Assembly: GCA_018699955.1 (NCBI GenBank)
Contig: JABISG010000059.1
Coordinates: 1-64,000 of the forward strand
Direction: 5' to 3'
Source: Planctomycetaceae bacterium
GTDB lineage: Bacteria > Planctomycetota > Planctomycetia > Planctomycetales > Planctomycetaceae
DNA: 64,000 bases
Notes under the pieces: model-generated
Database searches by the model: none
What the model was told of the DNA's origin: nothing
The model's input: only the letters and a program-made list of their open reading frames with translations
Program-made: the position numbers and the translations under genes
Part shown: positions 36,588 to 45,393 of the stretch, in pieces
Numbering within the stretch: the first letter of the stretch is position 1
How the letters are laid out: every line of letters starts with the position of its first letter

Positions 36588-38485
36588 CCCATTTTGCGAA
36601 GTCCAAACGTTCTTGCAATGATCAGCACGATCATGGCGGCCACAATCATCACCAGGGACGCCGCCACGGCACCGGCGATGTTACCGGTGGTCATTTCCAG
36701 AAAGACGGTTGTTGGCAACACCTCGGTTTTCATTCGCGTTGAACCCGAGAAGATCAGAATCGGGCCGAACTCGCCCAGTGCGCGCGCCCACGCCAACGTT
36801 CCGGCTGCCAGTAGTCCCCGATGCGTCTGCGGAAACACCACCTGCCAAAACGCCTGCGCTCGAGTGCAACCCAGTGTGAGCGCCACACTTTCAAACCGAG
36901 TGTCAATTTGATCGAAGGTCACCCGCATCGTTCGCACGGCAAAAGCACAGGCCACCATAAACTGTGCCAGTATCACACTGGGAATCTCATACGTCACCGG
37001 AAACGTCAGATGCGGAATGATATCGGCACGAGAATCATCGATCGGGCGAACGATATCGGCTCGAATATCCCACACCACCGATTCGGTTTTCCATTCGTTC
37101 TTAATCGCTTCGATCTGTTCACGCGTGCGGCCCAGGTCTTCGTTCAGTTTTGAGACCTGACGTTCGTAGACGTCAATTTGCGGCTGGTTCGGATCAATCT
37201 GTCGGCGAATCGCTTTGAGTTCGTCAAACAGTTCCGACAGATTCCCCTGATCGTCAGCCGACTGTTCGCCACGAGTCTTCGTCTGTGCAGAGATCGCGAT
37301 TCGCAATTCATCCAGTCGGTTCCGCAGGCTCTTCAACTCCAACTGCTGCGACTCGCCGAGGCTCTCTGTTTCGAGTTGGGCGATGAGATCGTCCAGTTGA
37401 CCGAACCCGCGATCAGCCAGCCGCCGTGCATCATCGCGGTTCTCGTCGAGGCCCATCAAAGTGTTCTCAAAATCGCGAGGACGCAACTCCATAACCTGCT
37501 GTTCAAGGCTTTGAATCTCACGATCGAAATCATCGGCCTGCTCTGTAAGCTTCTGGATCTTCCGTTCGTCCTTGCGAGGCGATAGCAGGAAATGCAACTC
37601 TCCGGCTTGGGGAGATTGCGAGTCAGCATTGGCAGCGAACTCCGCGACAATCAACTGTTTGCCATCGGGAAGACCGTCGTAGCCCACCTGTTCGGCATCA
37701 TTCCGGCTGGTGAACGGTTTCTGCGACAACGGCGCATCGAGCAGATTCACGACCGCCTCAACAGTTCCCGTTGCGGTGTAATCAATCGCATAAACCGACC
37801 GCGAACGCCGCAGTGGCGATTGGTCGCGAAACGTTACTGTTTCCTGATCGTACCCCGCGATTGCGGGCATCCAGTCGGGCGTTGACGGAAACAGGTAACG
37901 ATGGGCAACGAGTGGAAACAGCACGGCGCTTAGCAGCAAGGGAATCGCAATTCGTGTGCGCGGCGATGTGATGCGTCGCCTCGTTCCCCAGAAAAACAGG
38001 GCCGTTAACACCGCCATGCCCATCAGCGATGCTGCGGGAACGAGATTGTTGGCCAGCGTGCGCTCAATTGCCTGCAGTCCGCCTTCGACCGTTTCGGCAA
38101 ACGGGCTGGCAAACAGAATCAGCAGGCAGAGGCCGATAACCAACGGCGGCAGAATGATGGGGATATCGAGGATCGCATCGACGACCGCCTTGCCACGAAA
38201 GTTGTGCCGCGACAACAGATAGCCGATGGGTACCGAAACCCACAGCGCCAGAATCGTGGTGATCGTGCAGGAAATCAGACTCAGGCGAATGGAGTACCGT
38301 ACCTTCGGATCGTTGAGCGTGGAGACGATATCGCCGGGTGTCGTGTATCCGACCTCGGCCAACAGCATGCCCGCAATCAGCAGAATGTACGCGCCGCCGA
38401 TCACGCCGAAACAAAGGTAGAACGGGACATCGGACCCGACTCGCAACAATGCGGGTTCGTCATCGGGAGCCTTCGCGCCGCTCAT
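36581..38485 (-). CDS. ModB/CysT-like ABC permease with a large coiled-coil insertion
   Basis: 634 residues against about 225 for ModB. Residues 25-128 carry the first TMs (YSIRLSLISCTITTILALWV, ILPPLVIGLCLLILF). The end (about 493-630) holds the remaining core, with ILAQFMVACAFAVRTMR and the EAA loop ALTLGCTRAQAFWQVVFPQT..ARALGEFGP. Between them is an insert of about 360 residues: two extra TMs (about 150-166, 178-196), a beta region, and a coiled coil at about 305-465. ATG 38485 overlaps the binding-protein stop (ATGA) and has GGAG upstream, so coupled translation is expected. No ATPase gene is adjacent. Molybdate, tungstate or sulfate are possible substrates. Confidence 0.87.
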   Translation of the reverse strand: MSGAKAPDDEPALLRVGSDVPFYLCFGVIGGAYILLIAGMLLAEVGYTTPGDIVSTLNDPKVRYSIRLSLISCTITTILALWVSVPIGYLLSRHNFRGKAVVDAILDIPIILPPLVIGLCLLILFASPFAETVEGGLQAIERTLANNLVPAASLMGMAVLTALFFWGTRRRITSPRTRIAIPLLLSAVLFPLVAHRYLFPSTPDWMPAIAGYDQETVTFRDQSPLRRSRSVYAIDYTATGTVEAVVNLLDAPLSQKPFTSRNDAEQVGYDGLPDGKQLIVAEFAANADSQSPQAGELHFLLSPRKDERKIQKLTEQADDFDREIQSLEQQVMELRPRDFENTLMGLDENRDDARRLADRGFGQLDDLIAQLETESLGESQQLELKSLRNRLDELRIAISAQTKTRGEQSADDQGNLSELFDELKAIRRQIDPNQPQIDVYERQVSKLNEDLGRTREQIEAIKNEWKTESVVWDIRADIVRPIDDSRADIIPHLTFPVTYEIPSVILAQFMVACAFAVRTMRVTFDQIDTRFESVALTLGCTRAQAFWQVVFPQTHRGLLAAGTLAWARALGEFGPILIFSGSTRMKTEVLPTTVFLEMTTGNIAGAVAASLVMIVAAMIVLIIARTFGLRKMGI

Positions 38486-40137
38486 GGCCGCTCCGAATCG
38501 ACGCGCCAACGAAAATCGACTGCCTCGAACCGGCGGCGTGATTCGGCTGTTGTCATCGCATCGATCAGCCGCTGCGTCAGGTACTTGTGTTTCGATTCGC
38601 GCGAGATGGCAATCGGTTGCCGGGCGATGGGGTTGCCTTCCTCGATGGAAATGACTTCCAGCTTGTCCTTCACCTGCGAGCAGTTAACGCGGTAAACAAC
38701 GGCCGCATCGAGCTTCGCAGCCGCTCCACCCAACAGTTGATTGACGAGCAGGTCGGCAGTCGGTGTATCGACACTGACGTTCTTTCGGACGCCATCGTAC
38801 AGTTTAAGTTGCTTCAACAGGTTGGCAGTCAACGCCCCGAGCGCACTTTGCTTTTCATTGGCGACGCCGATACTCATTCCTTCGCGACCGAGATCGGCCA
38901 ACTTCGTTATGTTCTTCGGATTTCCCTTGCGAGTGATGATCACCATGTCGGTTTCGGAAACTGTTAGCGGTGATTGAAACAGATTGCGGACCTGTGTCAT
39001 GTACGACGTGTCGCAAGAAAAATAGGCGTCGGGGACATTTTCGCTTTTCATCAGGCCGACGAGGATGCCGCAACCGTTGTACTGTACGTCAACCTTCACA
39101 CCTTCCCGCCGCTCGAAACGCTCGATCGTCGTTTCGATGGCGAGCCGATTGACGCCGCCGCTGAACAGAACCAACGAAGGCGACTCGGCCCAGGCGTCGC
39201 CGCCGATGAGTTTGTAACCGTAGCGCCCGAATTCGACCTGCCCCTTATCGGGCGCTTGCAGATACCGCAGATACTTGAGGGCCACTGATGGATTCTTACA
39301 GGTCTTCAGCACGCCGGCGGTGATTTCCTTCTCGGCAGCGTCGAAGGGTTCGGTCGTGACCATCTCGAGTTTGTCGGAACTCTGCTTGACGATGGCGTCC
39401 CAGACAATGCCCGCATCGACGGTTCCGAGAGCAATGTCGGTGGCGATGTCGTTCACCGTCGCTTTGGTCACTTTGACCGCCGCTTCGATCTGTTCCCACT
39501 CCCCGGTTTTCGTCAGCACTTTTTTCGTCACCTTACCGATGGATGCCGCCCCAGGGTTGGCGATTGCAAAGGTGACGTCCTCGCGCAGCAGATCTTTGAC
39601 GGACTGAATGTTTTTCGGGTTGCCCTTTTGCACGGCGATGACCGGCTTGAACCGCGCGAGCGGCAGCGCCTCGACGAGCAGTCCTTTTTCGCGGGCGATC
39701 TTGATATAGCTGATGTCGGCGGCCAGATACAAGTCGCCGCGTTTTGCGACTTCCACGTTGCTCAGCAGGGTTCCCGATCCACCAAACTGCAACTGCACAC
39801 TAGCGCCGGTTTCGGACTCAAAGTTTTTCGTTGCCGCTTCGACGGGGAGTGTCATGCCGGCGGCACAGTACATAAACAGCTTGTCGTCACCGCCGCCGTT
39901 GCCGTTCGCATGGCCGTTGCCGTTTGTGCTGCCGCCGTTCGCAGCCTTGCCATTTCCATTAGCCGTCTGGTTGGTACTGTCGCCGTTGGTTGAGGGAGGC
40001 GACGAATCGTCGCCGGGACTCATCAGCATCCACGCGAGCAAAGCAACCAACGGCAGCGATGCCAGCACAATCACCAAGCCGTTATTTCCGGCGCCGCGGC
40101 GATATATTCGGCGAGCTGTTGATTCAGTCGATTTCAT
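38482..40137 (-). CDS. tandem ModA-like substrate-binding protein, membrane-anchored
   Basis: 551 residues. An N-terminal TM anchor (LVIVLASLPLVALLAWMLM) is followed by a long N/G-rich linker (about 45-83). Two ModA-like domains lie in one chain: domain 1, about 86-315 (KLFMYCAAGMTLPVEAATKN, FGGSGTLLSNVEVAKRGDLY), and domain 2, about 320-545 (SLVLFSGGVNRLAIETTIER, GCGILVGLMKSENVPDAYF). Both contain the K-G-N-P-K-N-I sequence, so they probably arose by duplication. GAGG lies seven bases before the ATG. It feeds the following permease. The exact oxyanion is inferred from fold and from the MoaD/E1 neighbours. Confidence 0.88.
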   Translation of the reverse strand: MKSTESTARRIYRRGAGNNGLVIVLASLPLVALLAWMLMSPGDDSSPPSTNGDSTNQTANGNGKAANGGSTNGNGHANGNGGGDDKLFMYCAAGMTLPVEAATKNFESETGASVQLQFGGSGTLLSNVEVAKRGDLYLAADISYIKIAREKGLLVEALPLARFKPVIAVQKGNPKNIQSVKDLLREDVTFAIANPGAASIGKVTKKVLTKTGEWEQIEAAVKVTKATVNDIATDIALGTVDAGIVWDAIVKQSSDKLEMVTTEPFDAAEKEITAGVLKTCKNPSVALKYLRYLQAPDKGQVEFGRYGYKLIGGDAWAESPSLVLFSGGVNRLAIETTIERFERREGVKVDVQYNGCGILVGLMKSENVPDAYFSCDTSYMTQVRNLFQSPLTVSETDMVIITRKGNPKNITKLADLGREGMSIGVANEKQSALGALTANLLKQLKLYDGVRKNVSVDTPTADLLVNQLLGGAAAKLDAAVVYRVNCSQVKDKLEVISIEEGNPIARQPIAISRESKHKYLTQRLIDAMTTAESRRRFEAVDFRWRVDSERP

Positions 40138-40238
40138 TCATTGACCTCAACGATCCTGAAACAGTCTTTGGCAGGCGTTGGCGTCACCCCGCCATAGGGC
40201 TCTCGAACTATCGGATGCTTACGGACTCTGACAACCAC

Positions 40239-40257
40239 GGCCGGCATGAAGCCGGCC
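40239..40257. terminator. hairpin after the PQQ-propeller gene
   Basis: GGCCGGC (40239-40245), loop ATGAA, GCCGGCC (40251-40257). It lies in the 161-base gap between the propeller-protein stop and the binding-protein start, both minus, and probably separates the two transcription units. Confidence 0.5.
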
Positions 40258-40298
40258 GCTCGCCTGCGGTTCGTATTTCGCAGGAACTGTTGCGATCC

Positions 40299-43200
40299 CT
40301 ATTCTTGCGCGCGAACGGCTTCAATTCCACTCAATAGCGGTGGTTTTTCGTGAATCGAACGCAGCACAATGTTCAGGGTGTCATTAAGCTCAATGTCGGC
40401 AAACTCTTTCACGATCGCCCGGTTTCGCCCACCGGCCGCTTTGGCGACGTCGAACCTCTCCAATACCGGTTGTCCCTGCAGCATTACCGTGAAGACGCGG
40501 TCGCCCGGCTTCACGTCGTCCGGCTCTGAAAAATGCAGGCGAATTGTGTATCGCTGCGGCGTTTTCGTTTTTCCCAGATTTAAGGTCACCGACCGAATTC
40601 CGATGCCACCCGATGCGGACACCCAGTGTGGGCCATCGCCTGCAACTAATGACGAATGTCGGCGGAACCAGCGCGGCTTGTCGACATCGACTTTCAGTTT
40701 GACTGTTGGCGAAGGTCCGCCGACATCGGGATAGTCGAGCCAAAGCGTGCCGCTGTTGTCGCGGCGATCGCCAGGCGCGCCGAAATTCACGCCGATACGA
40801 TCGACTTGTTCTGTGTTGTCGGCAACTGCGCCGTATGTCCAAAGTTCGGCTTCCGGCATGTGGATCATCGCCAACGATGTTTGGTTCTGATAGGCACAAC
40901 TGCAAGTTCGCGTGTAGTCGGGTGCGTTCAACACGCCGTCGGCGACAATGAGGTTGCTGGTACAACTCGACTTGAAACCGCCGAGGTTGCCCGTCCCGCT
41001 ATCGCCGGCCAGATCGTAAAACCCGGCTGCTCCCGAACGAAAGGTCAGCAAATGTTCGCTGCCGACGGCCGTGTTGCAACCGTACATGCGGCTGTATTTC
41101 CAACCGGTCGATTTTCCTGTGAGCAACTCAAGCTGAAATCCGCCGCCACCATTCGTGATGATCTTGTCTCGCCACAACAGGCAGGGGCCTCCATATTTCA
41201 GGCTGCGATCTTTCCAGAGAACTTTTCCGTCGTTGCCCTGATAAGCCACGATGCCGGTTCCGACTTCATCTTTGGCGCGGTCGCGGTACGCACTGCCGGC
41301 TTGCACCAGAACACCGTGGGCGGCCGAGTAATTGAGAAACGTGCCAAACACGTCTTCGGTGGTACTCCAGATTTCCTTGCCGGTTTGCGCATCGAACGCG
41401 TAGAGTTTTGCCTTGCGACCGGCATCGAGACCACGTCGACGAAGCGAATCAAGTTTCTTGGGACTCATGCCATCGATACAAAACAGCTTGCCGTCGGCAA
41501 CACATATGCAGTTGTGCCGAAAGTTGAACTCGGCGTCGCGGCTCCAAAGCATCTTGCCGGTGTGGCGGTCGAACACCACCAGCCGACGGCTCGCCGAGGA
41601 ATACTGCGCCGATTTGAGCAGACCCGCCAGCGTCGGCGTGCGCGGTTTGGGTTTGGCAGGCTTGGTGCTGCCGGGTGGAATCTTCGAGCCGCCGTTCTTG
41701 ATAAGCACGTAAGGATCGAGGCTGAAATCGCTGCTCCCGCTACTGCTGTTGTGTCCTTCCAACGCGATCACGTTCCGGCCCGGTTTGAGAAGTGACCGGA
41801 ATTTTGCGACGTCAAACGTTTCGTATCCCGCTGCCTCGTGCGAGGTGATCTTCGAGGCCTTGGCAGCGCTTCCCCGACTCACGCCGACACGGGCAATCTC
41901 CGTCCCATTCAAGTAGGCGATAAAAGCATCGTCGTAGTTGACGGCCAACGCGAGCTTGATCGCATCGGCAGCCTGTTTGCCGTCAAACTCGTGACGTAAA
42001 TAGACCCGTGCGTACTTGTCTGCCATGTCTTTCAGTACGGTGCGATCATCGCCGTCTCCGTAACCGAATCCGGCAGGGCCGGTCTTCCAACTGCCCGTCG
42101 GCTTGAAATTAACGGCAGTCCAATCTCCCCGCGGGTCGGAGCCGGCCAGATACTGCCACTGTTCGTTCTGCTTGATCAGGGAACTGTAACCCTTCAATGC
42201 AGGGGCCGGCTTGCTGCTGGCTGTTTTCCCTTCATCGACTCTCACCGGTGATGACGTTGCGATCAGCAGGTCGTCGTGTACGGCGAGGAAACCCCAGTAG
42301 GGATTGTCTCCTTTCGTGTTCAACGTGAAGCGGCGACTCGTCGCGCCGGTTGTGGCGTCCAGTGCGAGAAGCTCTTGACCGTGAACCACGTAGACGTGGT
42401 CTTCCGTCGAAACGTAGTTGCTGCCGATCTCTCCTGCGCCGGGTTGATGCCCCGTGTATTCGTAGAACTTGCCAAGCCCGGGCAGGTCGCGTTCCCACCA
42501 GACGCGGCCGGTGTAGACATCGACGCAGCGGAGCATGTTGGCTCCTTCGATGAACAGCCGCCCGCCGACAACTTGCGGCGTCGGTCCGTGACCGTGTCGC
42601 GGGAGCACCTTGTCGTTCGACGGCCCGCCAAACCACAACACGCCCAGCGGCGCTTTCACCCGTTTGTCGGCCGAGACCACACTGTTCGAGGAGTCGCCGT
42701 ATTGATGCGTCCAGACCCCCGCGTCGGGCAGAGAACCGACGCGTTTCAAAACGGTCCACTCGCCGTGTCGGGTCACTTCGGCCTTTTGCAGTCCGGCGTT
42801 TGCGATGTCTTTCACAAACGCGGCATGTTCTTTCTCGCTGATTCGCAAACAAGCAGTGCCGCCGTAAGGACGCAGCGGTTTAAACAGAGCCTTGACCGCA
42901 TCTGTTCCTTTGACCGAGCCGTTCTCGCAGACAATCAGACTTGCCATGTAAGGGGGAAAGCGGAAGTGGAGCGGGTCGCCCACATGTGCGGCAATCCGAA
43001 TGCCGTACAGTCCGGGTGCATCCATTTTGCGACGAAGTTGTTCAACCTTGTTGCGATCCGTATCGACGGCGATGACGTGCAAGTTGGTTTGCGCGACGAG
43101 TTCATCGATGAGCGGCGACGAACCGATGCCAAGCGAAATGGCGTAGCCGGCGTCGCTTCCACACAGTTTGCGAAGCGTGTTGACTACCTCGGCTGTCGGA

Positions 43201-44555
43201 CTGCCCGCTGAGTCGTTGACCTGCGTAATCTCGGTATCGAAGACTTTCGGCTCAACATTTTCTGCACCGAAGCAGTAAATCATCGCGTCGCGAGTGACGA
43301 CAAACAGACGGTCATCGGCGGCGAGCATGCTCCAGACTTCACCGTCAACCTTCGCCGACCAGAGGGGACTTTGCTTCTTCTTCGAGTCGATGTCGGTTTG
43401 ATATTCGTAAGCTGCGATTTGCCCTTTGTCATCGGCCGCATACAGACGGCGGCCCGCTGTTAGAAAGACTCGCGACGGGCTGGCAGGAGTGAAACTGCGT
43501 TTGCCGCGCGGCACGAGAGTCGTCTTCTTGACGGGCTTCCCTTTACGATCCTTTGATGTCGTTTCGCGTACTTTGCCGCTTGCTGTTTGTGAGACGATCG
43601 GTCCGGAAGCGCCGGATGACCCGATCAGCCAGCCGTTCGATAGGACCTGCGCGTTCACCGTCGCCAATTGTTTGCCGCCATCGATGCTGACGTACGAGTT
43701 CCCGACGACATAACCGTCGGCGGTGGCCAGCGCGGTGAAACCGCCTCCCCCCTTGCTGCCGAAATTGAAATGTTCGAGCTTGCCGGTGGTGCGATTAAAA
43801 ACCGCCGGTTGCGTGCGGCCACCCGGTACGATGAGATGCTTGCCCGAGACGGCAAGGCTTCCTTGAGGGCTGACCGAGCCGAATGAATTAGCCCCGTGCG
43901 GATGGGTGATGAACATCGCCCCGGTCTCGCTGTTGCTCCAGATAGCCCGGCCGGTTTCTGCATCGACCGCGTGAATGAAGACGCCCATTGAAGGCCAGAT
44001 ACTGGCGGCGAAATAAGCGTTGCCGTCGGCCAGAACCACCCCGCCGCGGGCCGGCCAACTGGAGACGAGTCGCTTGTTGCCAATGATCGGCCGCACTGCC
44101 GGTCCACCGTTGAATTTCCAGATTTGTTCGCCTGTTTCTGCGGCGAGACAATACAGATGGCCGTCGTCGCTGCATGCATAAACGCGACCGTTTGCGGCAG
44201 CAGGAGCGAAACGGACCGGCCCATCGGTGTAGAACCGCCACAACTCTTCGCCACTGCGCGTGTCGTAGGCGGTCACGCTGTCGTTGACGTTCGAGCCGAC
44301 AAACATCCGACGGCCCAGCACGATTGGTTCGTAAGAAACGTCGAATTGCAGTTTGGTTTGTGAAGCGGGCCATGCCGGTTGCGTCGCGGGGAGCTTGCGC
44401 GTCCACTGTAAATGCAGCGACTCGGGCAGGTCGTCGGGCGAGGCTGAACTGCGCGCCGCGTCATGGTGCCACATCGGCCAATCGTCGGCGGGGGCCGATG
44501 TGCATAATGTCGCTGAGAGCAACAAGACGACAGACGTCGCGCGGATGGTACGCAT
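40299..44555 (-). CDS. giant exported PQQ-type beta-propeller protein with embedded methyltransferase-like fold
   Basis: 1418 residues. Signal peptide (TSVVLLLSATLCTSAPA). Propeller blades of the PQQ type run through about 70-430 and 640-770 and again 985-1230, with repeats such as YDTRSGEELWRF, DAETGRAIWS and FDAQTGKEIWS. Residues about 455-605 are instead a Rossmann/methyltransferase-like fold (AISLGIGSSPLIDELVAQ, LHVIAVDTDRNKVEQLRRKM). About 800-955 is a beta-sandwich of carbohydrate-binding character (GSWKTGPAGFGYGDGDD, IKLALAVNYDDAFIAYLNGT), and 1320-1415 is malectin-like. GAGGAG lies eight bases before the ATG. Substrate unknown; probably a cell-surface or periplasmic binding or redox protein. 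Confidence 0.85.
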   Translation of the reverse strand: MRTIRATSVVLLLSATLCTSAPADDWPMWHHDAARSSASPDDLPESLHLQWTRKLPATQPAWPASQTKLQFDVSYEPIVLGRRMFVGSNVNDSVTAYDTRSGEELWRFYTDGPVRFAPAAANGRVYACSDDGHLYCLAAETGEQIWKFNGGPAVRPIIGNKRLVSSWPARGGVVLADGNAYFAASIWPSMGVFIHAVDAETGRAIWSNSETGAMFITHPHGANSFGSVSPQGSLAVSGKHLIVPGGRTQPAVFNRTTGKLEHFNFGSKGGGGFTALATADGYVVGNSYVSIDGGKQLATVNAQVLSNGWLIGSSGASGPIVSQTASGKVRETTSKDRKGKPVKKTTLVPRGKRSFTPASPSRVFLTAGRRLYAADDKGQIAAYEYQTDIDSKKKQSPLWSAKVDGEVWSMLAADDRLFVVTRDAMIYCFGAENVEPKVFDTEITQVNDSAGSPTAEVVNTLRKLCGSDAGYAISLGIGSSPLIDELVAQTNLHVIAVDTDRNKVEQLRRKMDAPGLYGIRIAAHVGDPLHFRFPPYMASLIVCENGSVKGTDAVKALFKPLRPYGGTACLRISEKEHAAFVKDIANAGLQKAEVTRHGEWTVLKRVGSLPDAGVWTHQYGDSSNSVVSADKRVKAPLGVLWFGGPSNDKVLPRHGHGPTPQVVGGRLFIEGANMLRCVDVYTGRVWWERDLPGLGKFYEYTGHQPGAGEIGSNYVSTEDHVYVVHGQELLALDATTGATSRRFTLNTKGDNPYWGFLAVHDDLLIATSSPVRVDEGKTASSKPAPALKGYSSLIKQNEQWQYLAGSDPRGDWTAVNFKPTGSWKTGPAGFGYGDGDDRTVLKDMADKYARVYLRHEFDGKQAADAIKLALAVNYDDAFIAYLNGTEIARVGVSRGSAAKASKITSHEAAGYETFDVAKFRSLLKPGRNVIALEGHNSSSGSSDFSLDPYVLIKNGGSKIPPGSTKPAKPKPRTPTLAGLLKSAQYSSASRRLVVFDRHTGKMLWSRDAEFNFRHNCICVADGKLFCIDGMSPKKLDSLRRRGLDAGRKAKLYAFDAQTGKEIWSTTEDVFGTFLNYSAAHGVLVQAGSAYRDRAKDEVGTGIVAYQGNDGKVLWKDRSLKYGGPCLLWRDKIITNGGGGFQLELLTGKSTGWKYSRMYGCNTAVGSEHLLTFRSGAAGFYDLAGDSGTGNLGGFKSSCTSNLIVADGVLNAPDYTRTCSCAYQNQTSLAMIHMPEAELWTYGAVADNTEQVDRIGVNFGAPGDRRDNSGTLWLDYPDVGGPSPTVKLKVDVDKPRWFRRHSSLVAGDGPHWVSASGGIGIRSVTLNLGKTKTPQRYTIRLHFSEPDDVKPGDRVFTVMLQGQPVLERFDVAKAAGGRNRAIVKEFADIELNDTLNIVLRSIHEKPPLLSGIEAVRAQE

Positions 44556-44632
44556 GGAACAATCTCCTCACGGTCGATCCCGCCGAGCGCAGTCGGTGGG
44601 TTTTGTCGGTTTGATTACCGTTTGTTGGCGGG

Positions 44633-45304
44633 TCAGGCAGGTTGGGGGGCGACGATCTGGCCGCCATCGATGTTTGTCACGCTTTCAGCGTATTCGACGG
44701 CGCGATCATCGTGCGTCACCAGCAGCACGGCGCCGCCGCCGGCAGTAAACTCTTTCAAGTGGCCGAGCACGGCGGCCGCATTTTCGTGATCGAGGTTTCC
44801 GGTCGGCTCGTCGGCCAGCAAAACCTTCGGCTCGTTCAGCAGTGCCCGAGCTAACGCCGTTCGTTGTCGTTCGCCCGTACTCAATTGCGCGGGAACATGA
44901 TGCAGGCGATCCTGCATACCGAAATGGGCGATGAGTTCTTCAGCCCGTGCCTGTGCATCGGTTCGGCCGCTGGCGATTGCCGGTGCCAGCACGTTATCCA
45001 ATACGCCCAGGTACGGAATCAGATGGAACTGCTGAAACACGAACCCAATGTTACTCGCCCGAAACTGTGCGCGCTCATTCGGCGGCAATGAATACGGATT
45101 CGTTCCATCGACGAGAACCGTTCCGGAATCGGGTGCGAGCAAGCCGCCGGCGATCAGCAGCAAAGTCGTCTTGCCGCAACCGCTCGGTCCTTGCACCGCC
45201 TGAAATTGTCCCGCATCAATGGTGAGCGTCAAATCGTTCAGCGCGCAGACGTCACTCTTCGCCGTATGGTAGGTCTTCGAGACGTTTTGCAATTCAAGCA
45301 GCAT
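44633..45304 (-). CDS. ABC transporter ATP-binding protein (LolD/MacB type)
   Basis: 223 residues with Walker A GPSGCGKTTLL, Q-loop NIGFVFQQFHLIPYLG, signature LSTGERQRTALA (T in place of the usual G) and Walker B VLLADEPTGNLD. It belongs to the lipoprotein or peptide export class. It lies downstream of an FtsX permease gene, separated by a 30-base dispersed repeat, and forms the second such ABC system in the window. No good ribosome site is seen before the ATG, which may point to coupling or leaderless-like initiation. Confidence 0.9.
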   Translation of the reverse strand: MLLELQNVSKTYHTAKSDVCALNDLTLTIDAGQFQAVQGPSGCGKTTLLLIAGGLLAPDSGTVLVDGTNPYSLPPNERAQFRASNIGFVFQQFHLIPYLGVLDNVLAPAIASGRTDAQARAEELIAHFGMQDRLHHVPAQLSTGERQRTALARALLNEPKVLLADEPTGNLDHENAAAVLGHLKEFTAGGGAVLLVTHDDRAVEYAESVTNIDGGQIVAPQPA

Positions 45305-45352
45305 GGGGCGTTGTCAGTTGTTGGTGGTTCTTGCGACTGTGCCGCAATTGGT

Positions 45353-45382
45353 GACACGCCCCGCAAGCGGGGCGGCTAAATC
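45353..45382. repeat. dispersed 30-base repeat between ABC permease and ATPase
   Basis: Inverse copy, with two differences, of 36513-36542 (core CCCCGCAAGCGGGG, a hairpin). It interrupts the spacing of an otherwise tight permease-ATPase gene pair. Confidence 0.65.
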
Positions 45383-45393
45383 AGTAGCGCGAG

